A DNA stretch of 64,000 nucleotides from assembly GCF_014645695.1 (NCBI RefSeq), contig NZ_BMMF01000017.1, positions 1,342-65,341 on the forward strand. Reading direction: 5' to 3'. Numbering within the stretch: position 1 is the stretch's first letter; every line of letters begins with the position of its first letter. This document shows positions 34,195 through 45,685 of the stretch, in pieces. The translations under genes and the position numbers were made by a program. Below the pieces are notes generated by a model, which was not told the DNA's origin, did not search any database, and saw only the letters and a program-made list of their open reading frames with translations. This stretch comes from Salinarimonas ramus. Lineage in GTDB: Bacteria > Pseudomonadota > Alphaproteobacteria > Rhizobiales > Beijerinckiaceae.

Positions 34195-35655
34195 TCAGGA
34201 CAGCGATCGCGCCGCGATGAGCGCCGCCGCGAAGAGCGGGGCCGGCACGAGCCAGAACACGAGATTGAACACGCTGGTCGCGATCATCACGCCGCCGAGC
34301 GGCGCCGGCATGGGATCGTAGGCCTCCACCGGCTCGTCGAAATACATGATCTTGACGACGCGCAGGTAGTAGAACGCGCCCGGCACGCTGGCGACGATGG
34401 CGATCACCGCGAGCAGCGTCAGCCCGGCCTCGATCGCCGGAAGGAAGACGTAGAGCTTGGCGAAGAATCCCGCCAGCGGCGGGATGCCGGCGAGGGACAA
34501 GACCACGGCGGCGAGGCAGAAGGCGAGGCCGGGATGGTTGCGGCGGATGCCCGCGAGGTCGCGGATGTCCTCGAGCACGATGCCGCCGCGGCGCATGCCG
34601 AGGATGCAGGCGAAGCCCCCGAGCGTCAGCACGAGGTAGATCGCCATGTAGATCAGCACGCCTTGCACGCCGGCTTCGGTGCCCGCCGCGAGACCGATCA
34701 GCGCGAAGCCGATATTGCCGATGGACGAATAGGCCATCAGGCGCTTGATGTTGGTCTGGCCGATGGCGGCGAAGGAGCCGAGGATCACCGAGGCGAGCGA
34801 GATGAAGATGACGATCTGCTGCCACTCGTCGACGATGGTGGGGAACGCGTCCATGAAGACGCGGATCGCCAGCGCCATCGCGGCCATCTTCGGCGCGGAG
34901 GCGAAGAAGGCCGTCACCGGCGTCGGAGCGCCCTCGTAGACGTCGGGCGTCCACATGTGGAAGGGCACGGCGGAGATCTTGAAGGCGATGCCGGCCGACA
35001 GGAAGACGAGGCCGAAGATGACGCCGGTCGAGGCGCCGTCGGCGAGGAAGAGCTGGATGCCCTCGAAGGACACGGTGCCCGTGAAGCCGTAGATCAGCGA
35101 TGCGCCGTAGAGGAGCAGGCCCGAGGAGAGCGCGCCGAGCACGAAATACTTCAGGCCCGCTTCGGTCGAACGGCCGTCGTCGCGGTGGATCGAGGCGATG
35201 ACGTAGGCCGCGAGCGATTGCAGCTCGAGGCCCATGTACAGCGCGATGAGGTCGCCCGCCGAGATCATCACCATCATGCCGATCGTCGCCAGCACGATGA
35301 GGATCGGGTACTCGAACCGGTCGATGCCCAGCCGCCGGAAATGGTCGTGCGACATCATCAGCGCGACGATGGAGCCGATCAGAACCAGCACCTTGAAGAA
35401 GCGCGCGAAGGCGTCGTTCACGAAGGCGCCGAAGAAGGTGACCTCGGTCTCTGCCGGCGCGAAGAAGACGAGCGCCAGCGCGACGAGCATGAGCCCGATG
35501 GCGCCGGCGGAGACCAGCGAGGTCGAGCGCTCGCCGCGGAAGGCGCCGACGAGGACGAGGACGAGCGCGCCCACCGCCAGCACGATCTCCGGCAGGGCCG
35601 GGCCGAGGGCGGGAACGGGGAAGACCGGGAGCGGGACGGTCGATTCGGGCAGCAT
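34195..35655 (-). CDS. nuoN: NADH-quinone oxidoreductase subunit N
   Basis: Antiporter-like membrane subunit of complex I, 486 residues, many transmembrane helices. FFASAPKMAAMALAIRV and IGQTNIKRLMAYSSIGNIGF carry the conserved lysines and discontinuous helix of the proton channel. It starts nine bases after nuoM. Confidence 0.95.
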   Translation of the reverse strand: MLPESTVPLPVFPVPALGPALPEIVLAVGALVLVLVGAFRGERSTSLVSAGAIGLMLVALALVFFAPAETEVTFFGAFVNDAFARFFKVLVLIGSIVALMMSHDHFRRLGIDRFEYPILIVLATIGMMVMISAGDLIALYMGLELQSLAAYVIASIHRDDGRSTEAGLKYFVLGALSSGLLLYGASLIYGFTGTVSFEGIQLFLADGASTGVIFGLVFLSAGIAFKISAVPFHMWTPDVYEGAPTPVTAFFASAPKMAAMALAIRVFMDAFPTIVDEWQQIVIFISLASVILGSFAAIGQTNIKRLMAYSSIGNIGFALIGLAAGTEAGVQGVLIYMAIYLVLTLGGFACILGMRRGGIVLEDIRDLAGIRRNHPGLAFCLAAVVLSLAGIPPLAGFFAKLYVFLPAIEAGLTLLAVIAIVASVPGAFYYLRVVKIMYFDEPVEAYDPMPAPLGGVMIATSVFNLVFWLVPAPLFAAALIAARSLS

Positions 35656-35664
35656 GTCAGGTCC

Positions 35665-37176
35665 TCACTGCGCGCCGGCGAGGGCGGTGGCCGCCCCCTC
35701 GAGCGCGGGCGCCGCGGCCCGCAGGACGGCTTCCGTCGGCGCCGCGAAGGCGTCGAGGATCGGTTGCGGCTGGACGCCGTAATAGATGACGAGGAGCGCG
35801 AGCGGCGCGAGCATCAGGATCTCGCGGCGCGTCAGGTCCGGCAGGGCGGCGAGCGCGGGCTTCTCGAGCGGGCCGTTCATCACCCGCCAGTAGAGCCACA
35901 GCGCATAGGCGGCCGACAGGATGACGCCGAAGGCGGCGAAGAACGCGACCCAGAAATTCGCCTGGAAGGCGCCCATCATCGTCAGGAACTCGCCCACGAA
36001 ACCCGACGTGCCGGGCAGGCCGACATTGGCCATGGTGAAGGTGAGGAAGGCCACGGCGTAGAGCGGCATGCGGTGGGTCAGCCCGCCGAAGGCGGCGATC
36101 TCGCGGGTGTGCATGCGGTCGTAGATCACGCCGACGCACAGGAACAGCGCCCCCGAGATCAGCCCGTGCGACACCATCTGGAACATGGCGCCCTCGATGC
36201 CCTGGGGGGTCATCGTGAACAGGCCCATGGTGACGAAGCCCATATGCGCCACCGACGAGTAGGCGATGAGCTTCTTCATGTCCTCCTGCATCAGCGCCAC
36301 GAGCGAGGTGTAGACGATGGCGATGACGGAGAGCGTGAAGACGAGGGGCGCGAACTCCACGGACGCGTCCGGGAACATCGGCAACGAGAAGCGCACGAAC
36401 CCGTAGCCGCCCATCTTCAGGAGGATGCCCGCCAGGATGACCGAGCCCGCGGTGGGCGCCTCCACGTGCGCGTCCGGCAGCCAAGTGTGGACCGGCCACA
36501 TGGGCATCTTCACCGCGAAGGAGGCGAAGAAGGCGAGCCACAGCCACCATTGCAGCGAGGGATCGAAGCCGAAGGCGAGCAGGCGCTCGATGTCCGACGT
36601 GCCCGCCGTCCAGTACATCGCGATCATGGCGATGAGCATCAGGACGGAGCCGAGGAGCGTATAGAGGAAGAACTTGAACGAGGCGTAGATGCGCCGCTTG
36701 CCGCCCCAGATGCCGATGATGAGGAACATCGGGATCAAGACCGCCTCGAAGAAGATGTAGAACAGGAACAGGTCGAGCGCGGCGAAGACGCCGATCATCA
36801 GCGTCTCGAGCACGAGGAAGGCGACCATGTACTCCTTCACCCGCTTCGTGATCGTCTCCCACGAGGCGAGGATGCAGAACGGCATCAGGAAGGTGGTCAA
36901 GAGCACGAACGGCATGGAGAAGCCGTCGACGCCGAGCTTGAAGGCGATCTCCGGCGAGATCCAGGCATGCGTCTCGACGAGCTGGAAGCCCGGCAGCCCC
37001 GTGTCGAAGCGCGCCCAGGCGACCAGCGAGAGCAGGAAGGTGACGATCGTCGTCGCGAGCGCGGCCCAGCGCACGTTCGACAGCGTCGCCTCGTCCTCGC
37101 CCCGCTGGATCAGGATGAACGCCGCGCCGACGAGCGGCAGGACGAGGAGCCCGAAGAGAATGCCGAAGCCGAACAT
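35665..37176 (-). CDS. nuoM: NADH-quinone oxidoreductase subunit M
   Basis: Antiporter-like proton-pumping subunit of 503 residues. Signature [20 protein letters not shown] with the family histidine and lysine positions, and [19 protein letters not shown]. The ATG overlaps the nuoL stop as TGATG, which supports this start over upstream in-frame options. About 14 membrane helices expected. Confidence 0.95.
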   Translation of the reverse strand: MFGFGILFGLLVLPLVGAAFILIQRGEDEATLSNVRWAALATTIVTFLLSLVAWARFDTGLPGFQLVETHAWISPEIAFKLGVDGFSMPFVLLTTFLMPFCILASWETITKRVKEYMVAFLVLETLMIGVFAALDLFLFYIFFEAVLIPMFLIIGIWGGKRRIYASFKFFLYTLLGSVLMLIAMIAMYWTAGTSDIERLLAFGFDPSLQWWLWLAFFASFAVKMPMWPVHTWLPDAHVEAPTAGSVILAGILLKMGGYGFVRFSLPMFPDASVEFAPLVFTLSVIAIVYTSLVALMQEDMKKLIAYSSVAHMGFVTMGLFTMTPQGIEGAMFQMVSHGLISGALFLCVGVIYDRMHTREIAAFGGLTHRMPLYAVAFLTFTMANVGLPGTSGFVGEFLTMMGAFQANFWVAFFAAFGVILSAAYALWLYWRVMNGPLEKPALAALPDLTRREILMLAPLALLVIYYGVQPQPILDAFAAPTEAVLRAAAPALEGAATALAGAQ

Positions 37177-39263
37177 CAACGGGCTCCCGTGACGAGGTAC
37201 CAGGTGACCAGCGCCGCGACGCCGATCATCATGACGAACGCGTAGTGGTAGACGTACCCTGTCTGCAGCCGCACGACCCAGGAGGTCGCGTCGAGCACGC
37301 GGGCGGAGACGCCGTCGGGCCCGAGCCCGTCGATGACGCGGCCGTCGCCGGTGCGCCACAGGAAGCGACCCAGGCGCTTGGACGGCTGCACGAAGAGCAT
37401 GTCGTAGAGCTCGTCTATGTACCACTTGTTGAGCAGGAAGCGGTAGATCACGGGATGGCGGCCGGCGAGGCGCGCGGGCGCGGCCTTGTCGCGGATGTAC
37501 ATCCAGAAGGCGCCGAGGAAGCCGAGCACCATCATCACGAAGGGCGACCACACGACCCAGGCGGGGACGTGGTGGAAGTCCTCCATGATCGTGTTGCCCT
37601 CGCGGGTGTAGATCGCGCCTTCCCAGAAATGATGCCAGTCGTGGCCGACGAAGCTCTCCTTGAAGAGCATGCCGGCGAGGAGCGCGCCCACCGCCAGCAC
37701 GCCGAGCGGGATCGTCATGACGAGCGGGCTCTCGTGCGGCGCGTGACCGTGACCGTGGCCGTGACCATGGCCATGCCCGTGATCGGCGTGCTCGTGCGCG
37801 GCGGCGTGGGCGGGCTCGAGATCCTGGTCGTGCGCGCCGTGGGCGACGCCCTCGTGATCGTCATGGCCATGCGCGGCATGCGTGGCGTCGCCGTGGCCCG
37901 CCCAGCGCGGCGCGCCCTCGAAGGCGAGGAAGAACAGGCGCCAGGAATAGAACGAGGTGAAGAGCGCCGCGATCACGGTGGCGACGAAGGCGACGTCGCC
38001 CGCCGTCGTCGGCGAGGCGTAGGCCGCCTCGATGATCGCGTCCTTGGAATAATAGCCGGCGGTGAAGGGGAAGCCGGTGAGCGCCAGCGTCCCGATCGCC
38101 ATCATGGCGGCGGTGAAGGGGATGTGGCGGCGAAGGCCACCCATGTTGCGCAGGTCCTGCTCGTGATGCAGCGCGTGGATCACGGAGCCCGCGCCCAGGA
38201 AGAGCAGCGCCTTGAAGAAGGCGTGCGTGAACAGGTGGAAGATGCCCGCGCCGTAGGCGCCGATGCCCAGCGCCACGAACATGTAGCCGAGCTGCGAGCA
38301 GGTGGAATAGGCGATGACGCGCTTGATGTCGTTCTGCACGAGACCGACGGTGGCCGCGAAGAACGCGGTGAGCGCGCCGACATAGGTGACCACCGTGAGC
38401 GCGGTGGGCGCGAACTCGAAGAGCGGCGACATGCGCGCGACCAGGAACACGCCCGCGGTCACCATGGTCGCGGCGTGGATCAGCGCGGAGACGGGCGTCG
38501 GGCCCTCCATCGCGTCCGGCAGCCAAGTGTGGAGCAGGAACTGCGCCGACTTGCCCATGGCGCCCATGAACAGGAGGAGCGCCGCGAGCGTGATCGCGCC
38601 CTCAGAGGACAGGCCGAGCAGGACGGGCCCCTCCCCGGTCTCGGCATAGGCCGGGATCGCGGCGAAGATCTCCTCGAACTGGACCGAGCCGAACAGGAAG
38701 AAGACGGCGAAGATGCCCAGCGCGAAGCCGAAATCGCCGACGCGGTTGACGACGAAGGCCTTCATGGCCGCCGCGTTGGCCGACGGCTTCTGGTACCAGA
38801 AGCCGATCAGCAGGTAGGAGGCGAGGCCCACGCCCTCCCAGCCGAAGAACATCTGGACGAGGTTGTCCGACGTCACCAGCATGAGCATGGCGAAGGTGAA
38901 GAGCGAGAGATACGCGAAGAAGCGCGGCCGCGAGGGATCCTCGTGCATGTACCCGATCGAGTAGAGGTGCACGAGCGCCGAGACCGTGTTGACGACGACG
39001 AGCATCACCACGGTCAGCGTGTCGATGCGGAAGGCCCAGTCCACCGAAAGCCCGCCCGACACCATCCACGTCGCCACCTGGACGCGGAACACCTCCGGCC
39101 CCTCGCCGAGCGCCACGTCGAAGAAGGCGACCCAGGAGAGCGCCGCCGAGACGACGAGGAGCGCCGTCGTGACGATCTCGCTCGGGCGCGCGCCGATGAA
39201 CCGGCCGAAGATGCCCGCGACGAGGAAGCCCAGGAGCGGCAGGAAGACGATCGCTTGATACAT
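37176..39263 (-). CDS. nuoL: NADH-quinone oxidoreductase subunit L with His-rich loop
   Basis: Largest antiporter-like subunit, 695 residues, with the long lateral helix at its C-terminus. [21 protein letters not shown] and [20 protein letters not shown] are canonical. An unusual hydrophilic loop encoded at 37734-37895 has 18 histidines in 54 residues, including six consecutive Gly-His pairs. The loop lies between membrane segments, just after [13 protein letters not shown]. It could bind metal or simply be tolerated. Flanking helices look normal, so pumping is probably unaffected. Confidence 0.95.
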   Translation of the reverse strand: MYQAIVFLPLLGFLVAGIFGRFIGARPSEIVTTALLVVSAALSWVAFFDVALGEGPEVFRVQVATWMVSGGLSVDWAFRIDTLTVVMLVVVNTVSALVHLYSIGYMHEDPSRPRFFAYLSLFTFAMLMLVTSDNLVQMFFGWEGVGLASYLLIGFWYQKPSANAAAMKAFVVNRVGDFGFALGIFAVFFLFGSVQFEEIFAAIPAYAETGEGPVLLGLSSEGAITLAALLLFMGAMGKSAQFLLHTWLPDAMEGPTPVSALIHAATMVTAGVFLVARMSPLFEFAPTALTVVTYVGALTAFFAATVGLVQNDIKRVIAYSTCSQLGYMFVALGIGAYGAGIFHLFTHAFFKALLFLGAGSVIHALHHEQDLRNMGGLRRHIPFTAAMMAIGTLALTGFPFTAGYYSKDAIIEAAYASPTTAGDVAFVATVIAALFTSFYSWRLFFLAFEGAPRWAGHGDATHAAHGHDDHEGVAHGAHDQDLEPAHAAAHEHADHGHGHGHGHGHGHAPHESPLVMTIPLGVLAVGALLAGMLFKESFVGHDWHHFWEGAIYTREGNTIMEDFHHVPAWVVWSPFVMMVLGFLGAFWMYIRDKAAPARLAGRHPVIYRFLLNKWYIDELYDMLFVQPSKRLGRFLWRTGDGRVIDGLGPDGVSARVLDATSWVVRLQTGYVYHYAFVMMIGVAALVTWYLVTGAR

Positions 39264-39273
39264 GGCGCGGCCT

Positions 39274-39579
39274 TCAGCCCTTCATCGTGTTGATGTCTTC
39301 CACCGCGATCGTGCCGCGGTTGCGGAAGAAGATGACCAGGATCGCGAGGCCGATCGCCGCCTCCGCGGCCGCGACCGTCAGCACGAACAGCGCGAAGACC
39401 TGCCCGACGATGTCGTTCAGGAAGGCGGAGAAGGCGACCAGGTTGATGTTCACGGCGAGCAGGATGAGCTCCACCGACATCAGGATGACGATCACGTTGC
39501 GCCGGTTGAGGAAGATGCCGACCACGCCGAGCGTGAACAGGATCGCGGCGACGACGAGGAAGTGGGTGAGGCCGATCAT
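39274..39579 (-). CDS. nuoK: NADH-quinone oxidoreductase subunit K
   Basis: Small membrane subunit of 101 residues with three helices. The conserved glutamates appear in [16 protein letters not shown] and in [13 protein letters not shown]; both belong to the proton path. Spacing is 12 bases from nuoJ and 10 to nuoL. Confidence 0.96.
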   Translation of the reverse strand: MIGLTHFLVVAAILFTLGVVGIFLNRRNVIVILMSVELILLAVNINLVAFSAFLNDIVGQVFALFVLTVAAAEAAIGLAILVIFFRNRGTIAVEDINTMKG

Positions 39580-39591
39580 GGCGCGTTCTCC

Positions 39592-40275
<684 letters not shown>

Positions 40276-40352
40276 GCTCGCTCGCTCGAAGCCCGTCGAG
40301 CCGGTCCGCGGGCGGGGTTTGCGCCGGCGCGTCGCGGTTGGCTCTGAAGGAA

Positions 40353-40419
40353 GCCGCCCGGGGGGCCGGGCGGCTCGTCTATAGACCCGCGGTCCGGGGC
40401 GCACAACCCGATGCGCCCC
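40353..40419 (-). other. Two stem-loops between nuoI and nuoJ
   Basis: The nuoI-nuoJ gap contains two strong inverted repeats: eight-base arms at 40396-40403 and 40412-40419 (loop eight), and nine-base GC arms at 40353-40361 and 40366-40374 (loop four). Neither is followed by a T-run on the minus strand, so neither is a normal intrinsic terminator. They may slow transcription, protect 3' ends or mark processing. Confidence 0.5.
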
Positions 40420-40434
40420 GTATTCGGTCGGTTC

Positions 40435-40923
40435 TCAGCGGTAGGGCGCGTCGAGCGCGATGTTCTTCGCGATCGCCCGCTCGTACCGCTCGCCGTTCTC
40501 GAGCAGCTTCTGCTTGTCGTAGAGAAGCTCCTCGCGCGTCTCCACAGAGAACTCCATGCCCGGCCCCTCGACGATGGCGTCCACCGGGCACGCCTCGGCG
40601 CAGAACCCGCAATAGATGCACTTCACCATGTCGATGTCGTAGCGCGTGGTGCGCCGCGTCCCGTCGTTGCGGCGCGGGCCGGCCTCGATGGTGATGGCCT
40701 GGGCCGGGCACACCGCCTCGCACAGCTTGCAGGCGATGCAACGCTCCTCGCCGTTGGGATAGCGGCGCAGCGCGTGCTCGCCGCGGAAGCGGGGCGAGCG
40801 GGGGTTCATCTCGAAGGGATAGTTCAGCGTCGCCTTGGGCTTGAAGAAATAGCGCATCGAGAGGACGAACGCCTCTGCGAACTCCTTCAGGAACAAAGAC
40901 TTGGCGCTCTGGTCGAGCTTCAT
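40435..40923 (-). CDS. nuoI: NADH-quinone oxidoreductase subunit I
   Basis: Peripheral-arm ferredoxin-like subunit of 162 residues holding clusters N6a and N6b. The two motifs are [12 protein letters not shown] and [12 protein letters not shown]. The amphipathic N-terminus [19 protein letters not shown] anchors it to the membrane arm. Start ATG 40923 has GGAGG in the upstream leader. Confidence 0.96.
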   Translation of the reverse strand: MKLDQSAKSLFLKEFAEAFVLSMRYFFKPKATLNYPFEMNPRSPRFRGEHALRRYPNGEERCIACKLCEAVCPAQAITIEAGPRRNDGTRRTTRYDIDMVKCIYCGFCAEACPVDAIVEGPGMEFSVETREELLYDKQKLLENGERYERAIAKNIALDAPYR

Positions 40924-40961
40924 CGCGAAACCTCCTCCGGAAGGTTCTTGTCTCTCGCACG

Positions 40962-41207
40962 TCACCCGCCGAGCGCACGCCCGGCGAAATAGCCGATGAC
41001 CGGGAAGGCCAGCACGGTCGCGGCGAGGAGGAGCACGCGCATCAGCTTGATGCGGCGCTCGAACTCCGCCTTGTCCGCCGCGGTCTCGCTGTCGTCGAGC
41101 CCGCGCAGCCGGCCTTCCACGACGCCGGCGACGATCCTGTAGTCCACCCACCCGATGACGAGGCCGAGAAAGGCCCCGATCAGGCCGGCGGGGGAGAGCC
41201 ACTCCAC
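40962..41207 (-). CDS. Small membrane protein inserted in the nuo operon
   Basis: Protein of 81 residues not recognised as a complex I subunit. It has a hydrophobic N-terminal helix ([20 protein letters not shown]), a charged middle (residues about 35-52), and a C-terminal helix ([18 protein letters not shown]) ending in glycines. This predicts a two-helix hairpin. It sits tightly between nuoH (24 bases) and nuoI (38 bases) with the same base composition, so it is very likely translated. It could be an accessory or assembly factor; no function is known to me. Confidence 0.75.
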   Translation of the reverse strand: MEWLSPAGLIGAFLGLVIGWVDYRIVAGVVEGRLRGLDDSETAADKAEFERRIKLMRVLLLAATVLAFPVIGYFAGRALGG

Positions 41208-41231
41208 GGGATCAACCTCCCGCGGGCCGGC

Positions 41232-42260
41232 TCACGCGCCCATCCCCGGGGCGAGCCCCGTGAGCTTGAGCACGAAGGCGACGATGACGACGGCCGCCAG
41301 CGACAGGGGCAGGAAGACCTTCCAGCCCAGCCGCATCAGCTGGTCGTAGCGGTAACGGGGCACGAACGCCTTCACCATCGCGAAGAGGAAGAAGACGAGC
41401 GACATCTTGAGGACGAACCACACGATCCCCGGCACCCAGGTGAAGGGCGCGATCGGGAACGGGGGCAGCCAGCCGCCGAAGAACATGATCGTCATCAGCG
41501 CGCACATGGTCATGATGGCCACGTACTCGCCGAGCATGAAGAGCAGGTAGGGGGTGGAGGAATACTCCACCATGAAGCCGGCGACGAGCTCCGACTCGGC
41601 CTCCGGCAGGTCGAAGGGCGGGCGGTTCGTCTCCGCCAGCGCCGAGATCAGGAAGATCACGAACATCGGGAACAGCCACAGCCAGTACCAGCCGAAGATG
41701 CCCCATTCCGAGTTCTGCGATTCGACGATCGCGGTGAGGTTGAGCGAGCCGACGCACAAGAGCACCGTGATGATCACGAAGCCGATCGAGACCTCGTAGG
41801 AGATCATCTGCGCCGCCGAGCGCAGCGCGCCGAGGAAGGCGTATTTCGAGTTCGACGCCCAGCCGGCCATGATCACGCCGTAGACCTGCAGCGAGGACAC
41901 GGCGAAGATGAACAGGATGCCGACGTTGAGGTCCGCGATCACCCAGCCGGCGTCCACCGGGATCACCGCCCAGGCGGTGAGCGCCAGGAAGACCAGCACG
42001 AGGGGTGCCAGCAGGAACAGGCCCTTGTTCGCCGAGGCCGGGATCACCGGCTCCTTGAGCACGAACTTGAGCAGGTCCGCGAAGCTCTGCAGCAGCCCCC
42101 ACGGCCCGACGACGTTGGGGCCCCGGCGCAGCTGCACCGCCGCCCAGATCTTGCGGTCCGCGTAAAGGATGTAGGCGATGTAGATCATCAGGACCGACAT
42201 CACGGTGAGGCTGGCGAGCGCGATGAGCGCGACGTCGAGCGAGGCTTCCCAGAAGGTCAT
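41232..42260 (-). CDS. nuoH: NADH-quinone oxidoreductase subunit H
   Basis: Membrane subunit at the quinone site, 342 residues. [22 protein letters not shown] and [23 protein letters not shown] are the near-invariant loops forming the quinone cavity and coupling region. About eight helices. It follows nuoG by 16 bases. Confidence 0.96.
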   Translation of the reverse strand: MTFWEASLDVALIALASLTVMSVLMIYIAYILYADRKIWAAVQLRRGPNVVGPWGLLQSFADLLKFVLKEPVIPASANKGLFLLAPLVLVFLALTAWAVIPVDAGWVIADLNVGILFIFAVSSLQVYGVIMAGWASNSKYAFLGALRSAAQMISYEVSIGFVIITVLLCVGSLNLTAIVESQNSEWGIFGWYWLWLFPMFVIFLISALAETNRPPFDLPEAESELVAGFMVEYSSTPYLLFMLGEYVAIMTMCALMTIMFFGGWLPPFPIAPFTWVPGIVWFVLKMSLVFFLFAMVKAFVPRYRYDQLMRLGWKVFLPLSLAAVVIVAFVLKLTGLAPGMGA

Positions 42261-42276
42261 GGTCTCGTATCCGTCC

Positions 42277-44358
42277 TCACTCGGCCGCTTCGCGCTTGGC
42301 GCCCTGAGCGAGCGCCGAGCATTCCGCCATGATCGCCGAGGCGCGGGCGATCGGGTTCGTCAGGTAGAAGTCCGTGATCGGGCTCGCGAACGGCGCCTTG
42401 TCCACCGCGCCGCCGCGCGACGCGAGGGCGCCGATCGCCGCCGGGTCGGCGGGCGTGATCCGCTCGTCCTGAGCGAGATGCGGATGCGCCGAGAACAGCG
42501 CCTGACGCAGCTGCGCCAGGCTGTCGAAGGGCAGCCGCGCGCCGAGCACGTCGGAGACCGCGCGCAGGATCGCCCAGTCCTCGCGGGCGTCGCCCGGCGG
42601 GAAGGCGGCGCGGTAGCCGAATTGCGGGCGCCCTTCCGTGTTGACGTAGAGCCCGTTCTTTTCGGTGTAGGCCGCGCCCGGCAGGATCACGTCGGCGCGA
42701 TGCGCGCCGCGATCGCCGTGCGTGCCCTGGTAGACCACGAACGCACCAGGGGCGATCTCGATCTCGTCGGCGCCGAGCAGCCACACGACGTCCATGGCGC
42801 CGGGAGCCGCCATCTCGGCCACAGTCTTGCCCCCCTCGCCCGGCACGAAGCCGATGTCGAGGCCGCCGACGCGCGAGGCCGCGGTGTGGAGCACGGCGAA
42901 GCCGTTCCACCCCTCCGCGATCGCGCCGAACGTGTCCGCCGCCTTCGCGGCCAACGACAGCATCGCCGCGCCGTCGGCACGCGCGAGCGCGCCCTGGCCG
43001 ACGATGACGATGGGACGCTTGGCCGCCTTCAGCGTCTCGGCGAAGGAGTGCGAGCCGTCCAGCAGGCTCTGCAGCGTCTCGGGGCCGGCGCCGAGATAGT
43101 CGTGGTCGTAGGTGAGGTTCGCCGCCTCGCCGACGAGGCCGATGGCGACGGGGCCCTGGCGCCAGCGCTTGCGGATGCGCACGTTGACGAGGGAGGCCTC
43201 GATGCGCGGGTTCGAGCCCACGATGAGGATCGCGTCCGCCTCCTCGATGCCCTGGATCGTGGGATTGAAGAGATAGGTCGCGCGCCCGAGCGCCGGATCG
43301 AGCGCCGCGCCGTCCTGGCGGCAATCGACGTTGGCCGAGCCGAGGCCCCGCATCAGGCCCTGCAAGGCCCACATGTCCTCCACCGCGGCGAGATCGCCGG
43401 CGATGGCGCCGATGCGGCTCGCGTCCTTGCCCTTCACCGCCCCCGCGATCGCCGCGAAGGCCTCGCTCCAGGAAGCCGGCGCGAGACGCCCGTCGGCGCC
43501 GCGCACGTAGGGGCGATCGAGCCGCTGGCGGCGCAGGCCGTCGACCACGTGGCGCGTCTTGTCGGTGATCCACTCCTCGTTGATCGCCTCGTTGACGCGC
43601 GGCAGGATGCGCATCACCTCGCGCCCACGGGTGTCGACGCGGATCGCCGAGCCCACCGCATCCATGACGTCGACGCTCTCCGTCTTCGTCAGCTCCCAGG
43701 GGCGGGCATTGTAGGCGTAGGGCTTCGAGGTCAGCGCGCCGACGGGGCAGAGGTCCGCCACGCAGGACTGGAGCTCCGAGCCCATCGCCTTCTCGAGATA
43801 GGTCGTGATCTCCATGTCCTCGCCGCGGCCGATGGCGCCGAGATCCGGCACGCCGGCCACCTCGGTGGCGAAGCGCACGCAGCGGGTGCAGTGGATGCAG
43901 CGGTTCATCCACGTCTTGACGAGCGGGCCGATGTACTTGTCCTCGACCGCGCGCTTGTTCTCGTGGAAGCGCGTGTTGTCGACCCCGTAGGCCATGGCCT
44001 GGTCCTGGAGGTCGCACTCGCCGCCCTGGTCGCAGATCGGGCAGTCGAGCGGGTGGTTGATGAGGAGGAACTCCATCACCCCCTCGCGCGCCTTCTTCGT
44101 GCTCGCCGACTTCGTGTAGACCGTCGGCGGCTCGCCGTTGGGGCCGGGCCGGCAGTCCTTCACGCCCCAGGCGCAGGACGCCACGGGCTTGGGCGCCCCT
44201 TTCAGCTCGACGAGGCACATGCGGCAATTGCCGGCGATGGACAGGCGCTCGTGGAAGCAGAAGCGCGGGATCTCGGCCCCCGCGGCCTCGCAGGCCTGGA
44301 GCAGCGTGTACTCGGCGGGGACGTCGACCTCGACGTCGTCGACGATGATCTTCGGCAT
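42277..44358 (-). CDS. nuoG: NADH-quinone oxidoreductase subunit G
   Basis: Peripheral-arm iron-sulfur subunit of 693 residues. The N-terminal 2Fe-2S domain has [11 protein letters not shown], then the HxxxC-type cluster [18 protein letters not shown] and the 4Fe-4S set RCIHCTRC with [17 protein letters not shown]. The molybdopterin-oxidoreductase-like remainder is structural and lacks a cofactor. Length is normal for alphaproteobacteria. Confidence 0.95.
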   Translation of the reverse strand: MPKIIVDDVEVDVPAEYTLLQACEAAGAEIPRFCFHERLSIAGNCRMCLVELKGAPKPVASCAWGVKDCRPGPNGEPPTVYTKSASTKKAREGVMEFLLINHPLDCPICDQGGECDLQDQAMAYGVDNTRFHENKRAVEDKYIGPLVKTWMNRCIHCTRCVRFATEVAGVPDLGAIGRGEDMEITTYLEKAMGSELQSCVADLCPVGALTSKPYAYNARPWELTKTESVDVMDAVGSAIRVDTRGREVMRILPRVNEAINEEWITDKTRHVVDGLRRQRLDRPYVRGADGRLAPASWSEAFAAIAGAVKGKDASRIGAIAGDLAAVEDMWALQGLMRGLGSANVDCRQDGAALDPALGRATYLFNPTIQGIEEADAILIVGSNPRIEASLVNVRIRKRWRQGPVAIGLVGEAANLTYDHDYLGAGPETLQSLLDGSHSFAETLKAAKRPIVIVGQGALARADGAAMLSLAAKAADTFGAIAEGWNGFAVLHTAASRVGGLDIGFVPGEGGKTVAEMAAPGAMDVVWLLGADEIEIAPGAFVVYQGTHGDRGAHRADVILPGAAYTEKNGLYVNTEGRPQFGYRAAFPPGDAREDWAILRAVSDVLGARLPFDSLAQLRQALFSAHPHLAQDERITPADPAAIGALASRGGAVDKAPFASPITDFYLTNPIARASAIMAECSALAQGAKREAAE

Positions 44359-44368
44359 GGTCTCGTCC

Positions 44369-45670
44369 TTACTCCGCCGCGACCCGGACCGGGTCCGTGT
44401 GCGGGTTGGCGGCGTAGTCGTCGATGCGCTTCTCGATCTCCGGGCGGAAATGCCGGATCAGGCCCTGGATCGGCCAGGCGGCGGCGTCGCCGAGCGCGCA
44501 GATCGTGTGGCCCTCGACCTGCTTCGTCACCTCGAGCAGCATGTCGATCTCGCGCTTCTGGGCGCGGCCCTCCGCCATGCGCGAGACGACGCGCCACATC
44601 CAGCCCGTGCCCTCGCGGCAGGGCGTGCACTGGCCGCAGCTCTCGTGCTTGTAGAAGTACGATATGCGCGCGATCGCCCGGATGACGTCCGTGGACTTGT
44701 CCATGACGATGACGGCCGCCGTGCCCAGGCCCGAGCCGAGCCCGCGCAGCGTGTCGAAGTCCATAGGCGCGTCGGCGATCTGGTCGGCCGGCACCATCGG
44801 CACCGACGAGCCGCCGGGGATGACGGCGAGCAGGTTGTCCCAGCCGCCGCGGATGCCGCCGCAATGCTTGTCGATGAGCTCCCGGAAGGGGATGCCCATC
44901 TCCTCCTCGACGTTGCAGGGCTTGTTCACGTGGCCCGACACGCAAAACAGCTTCGTGCCGTGGTTGTTCGGCCGGCCGAGCCCGGCGAACCAGGCGCCAC
45001 CGCGGCGCAGGATCGTGCCCGCCACCGCGATGGATTCGACGTTGTTCACCGTCGTCGGGCAGCCCCACAGGCCCATGTTGGCCGGGAAGGGCGGCTTGAG
45101 GCGCGGCATGCCCTTCTTGCCCTCGAGGCTCTCGAGCAGCGCCGTCTCCTCGCCGCAGATGTAGGCGCCGGCGCCGTGGGCGAGATAGCAGTCGAACGGG
45201 TAGCCGTGGACGTTGTCCTTGCCGATCAGCCCGGCCTCGTAGGCCTCGTCGATGGCGCGCTGGAGCGCCACGCGCTCGGCGACGTACTCGCCGCGCAGGT
45301 AGATGTAGGCCGCGTGCGCGCCCATGGCGACGCAGGCGAGGAGGCAGCCCTCGACGAGGAGATGCGGGTCGTGCCGCATGATCTCCCGGTCCTTGCAGGT
45401 GCCCGGCTCGGATTCGTCGGCGTTGACGACGAGGTAGTGCGGGCGCCCGTCGTTCTGCTTGGGCATGAACGACCATTTCAGGCCCGTCGGGAAGCCCGCG
45501 CCGCCGCGGCCGCGCAGGTTCGACTTCTTCATCTCGTCGATGATCCAGTCGCGGCCCTGGTCGACGAGGAACTTCGTCTCGTCCCAGGCGCCGCGCTTGC
45601 GCGCCGCGTCGAGATCCGGCGAGTGGAAGCCGTAGAGGTTCGTGAAGATGCGGTCCTGGTCCTGAAGCAT
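44369..45670 (-). CDS. nuoF: NADH-quinone oxidoreductase subunit F
   Basis: NADH- and FMN-binding subunit of 433 residues. [13 protein letters not shown] and [13 protein letters not shown] bind NADH and FMN; the 4Fe-4S cluster N3 is held by [13 protein letters not shown] and the later [11 protein letters not shown] cysteine. Entry point of electrons from NADH. It starts 15 bases after nuoE. Confidence 0.96.
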   Translation of the reverse strand: MLQDQDRIFTNLYGFHSPDLDAARKRGAWDETKFLVDQGRDWIIDEMKKSNLRGRGGAGFPTGLKWSFMPKQNDGRPHYLVVNADESEPGTCKDREIMRHDPHLLVEGCLLACVAMGAHAAYIYLRGEYVAERVALQRAIDEAYEAGLIGKDNVHGYPFDCYLAHGAGAYICGEETALLESLEGKKGMPRLKPPFPANMGLWGCPTTVNNVESIAVAGTILRRGGAWFAGLGRPNNHGTKLFCVSGHVNKPCNVEEEMGIPFRELIDKHCGGIRGGWDNLLAVIPGGSSVPMVPADQIADAPMDFDTLRGLGSGLGTAAVIVMDKSTDVIRAIARISYFYKHESCGQCTPCREGTGWMWRVVSRMAEGRAQKREIDMLLEVTKQVEGHTICALGDAAAWPIQGLIRHFRPEIEKRIDDYAANPHTDPVRVAAE

Positions 45671-45685
45671 GACTTCGGTCTCCTC

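Noticed and set aside
34117-37245. Open frame of 1042 codons on the plus strand
   Set aside because: It is antisense to nuoN and nuoM. Its translation is dominated by Arg, Glu, Asp, His and Gly, as expected from the complement of GC-rich membrane-protein codons.
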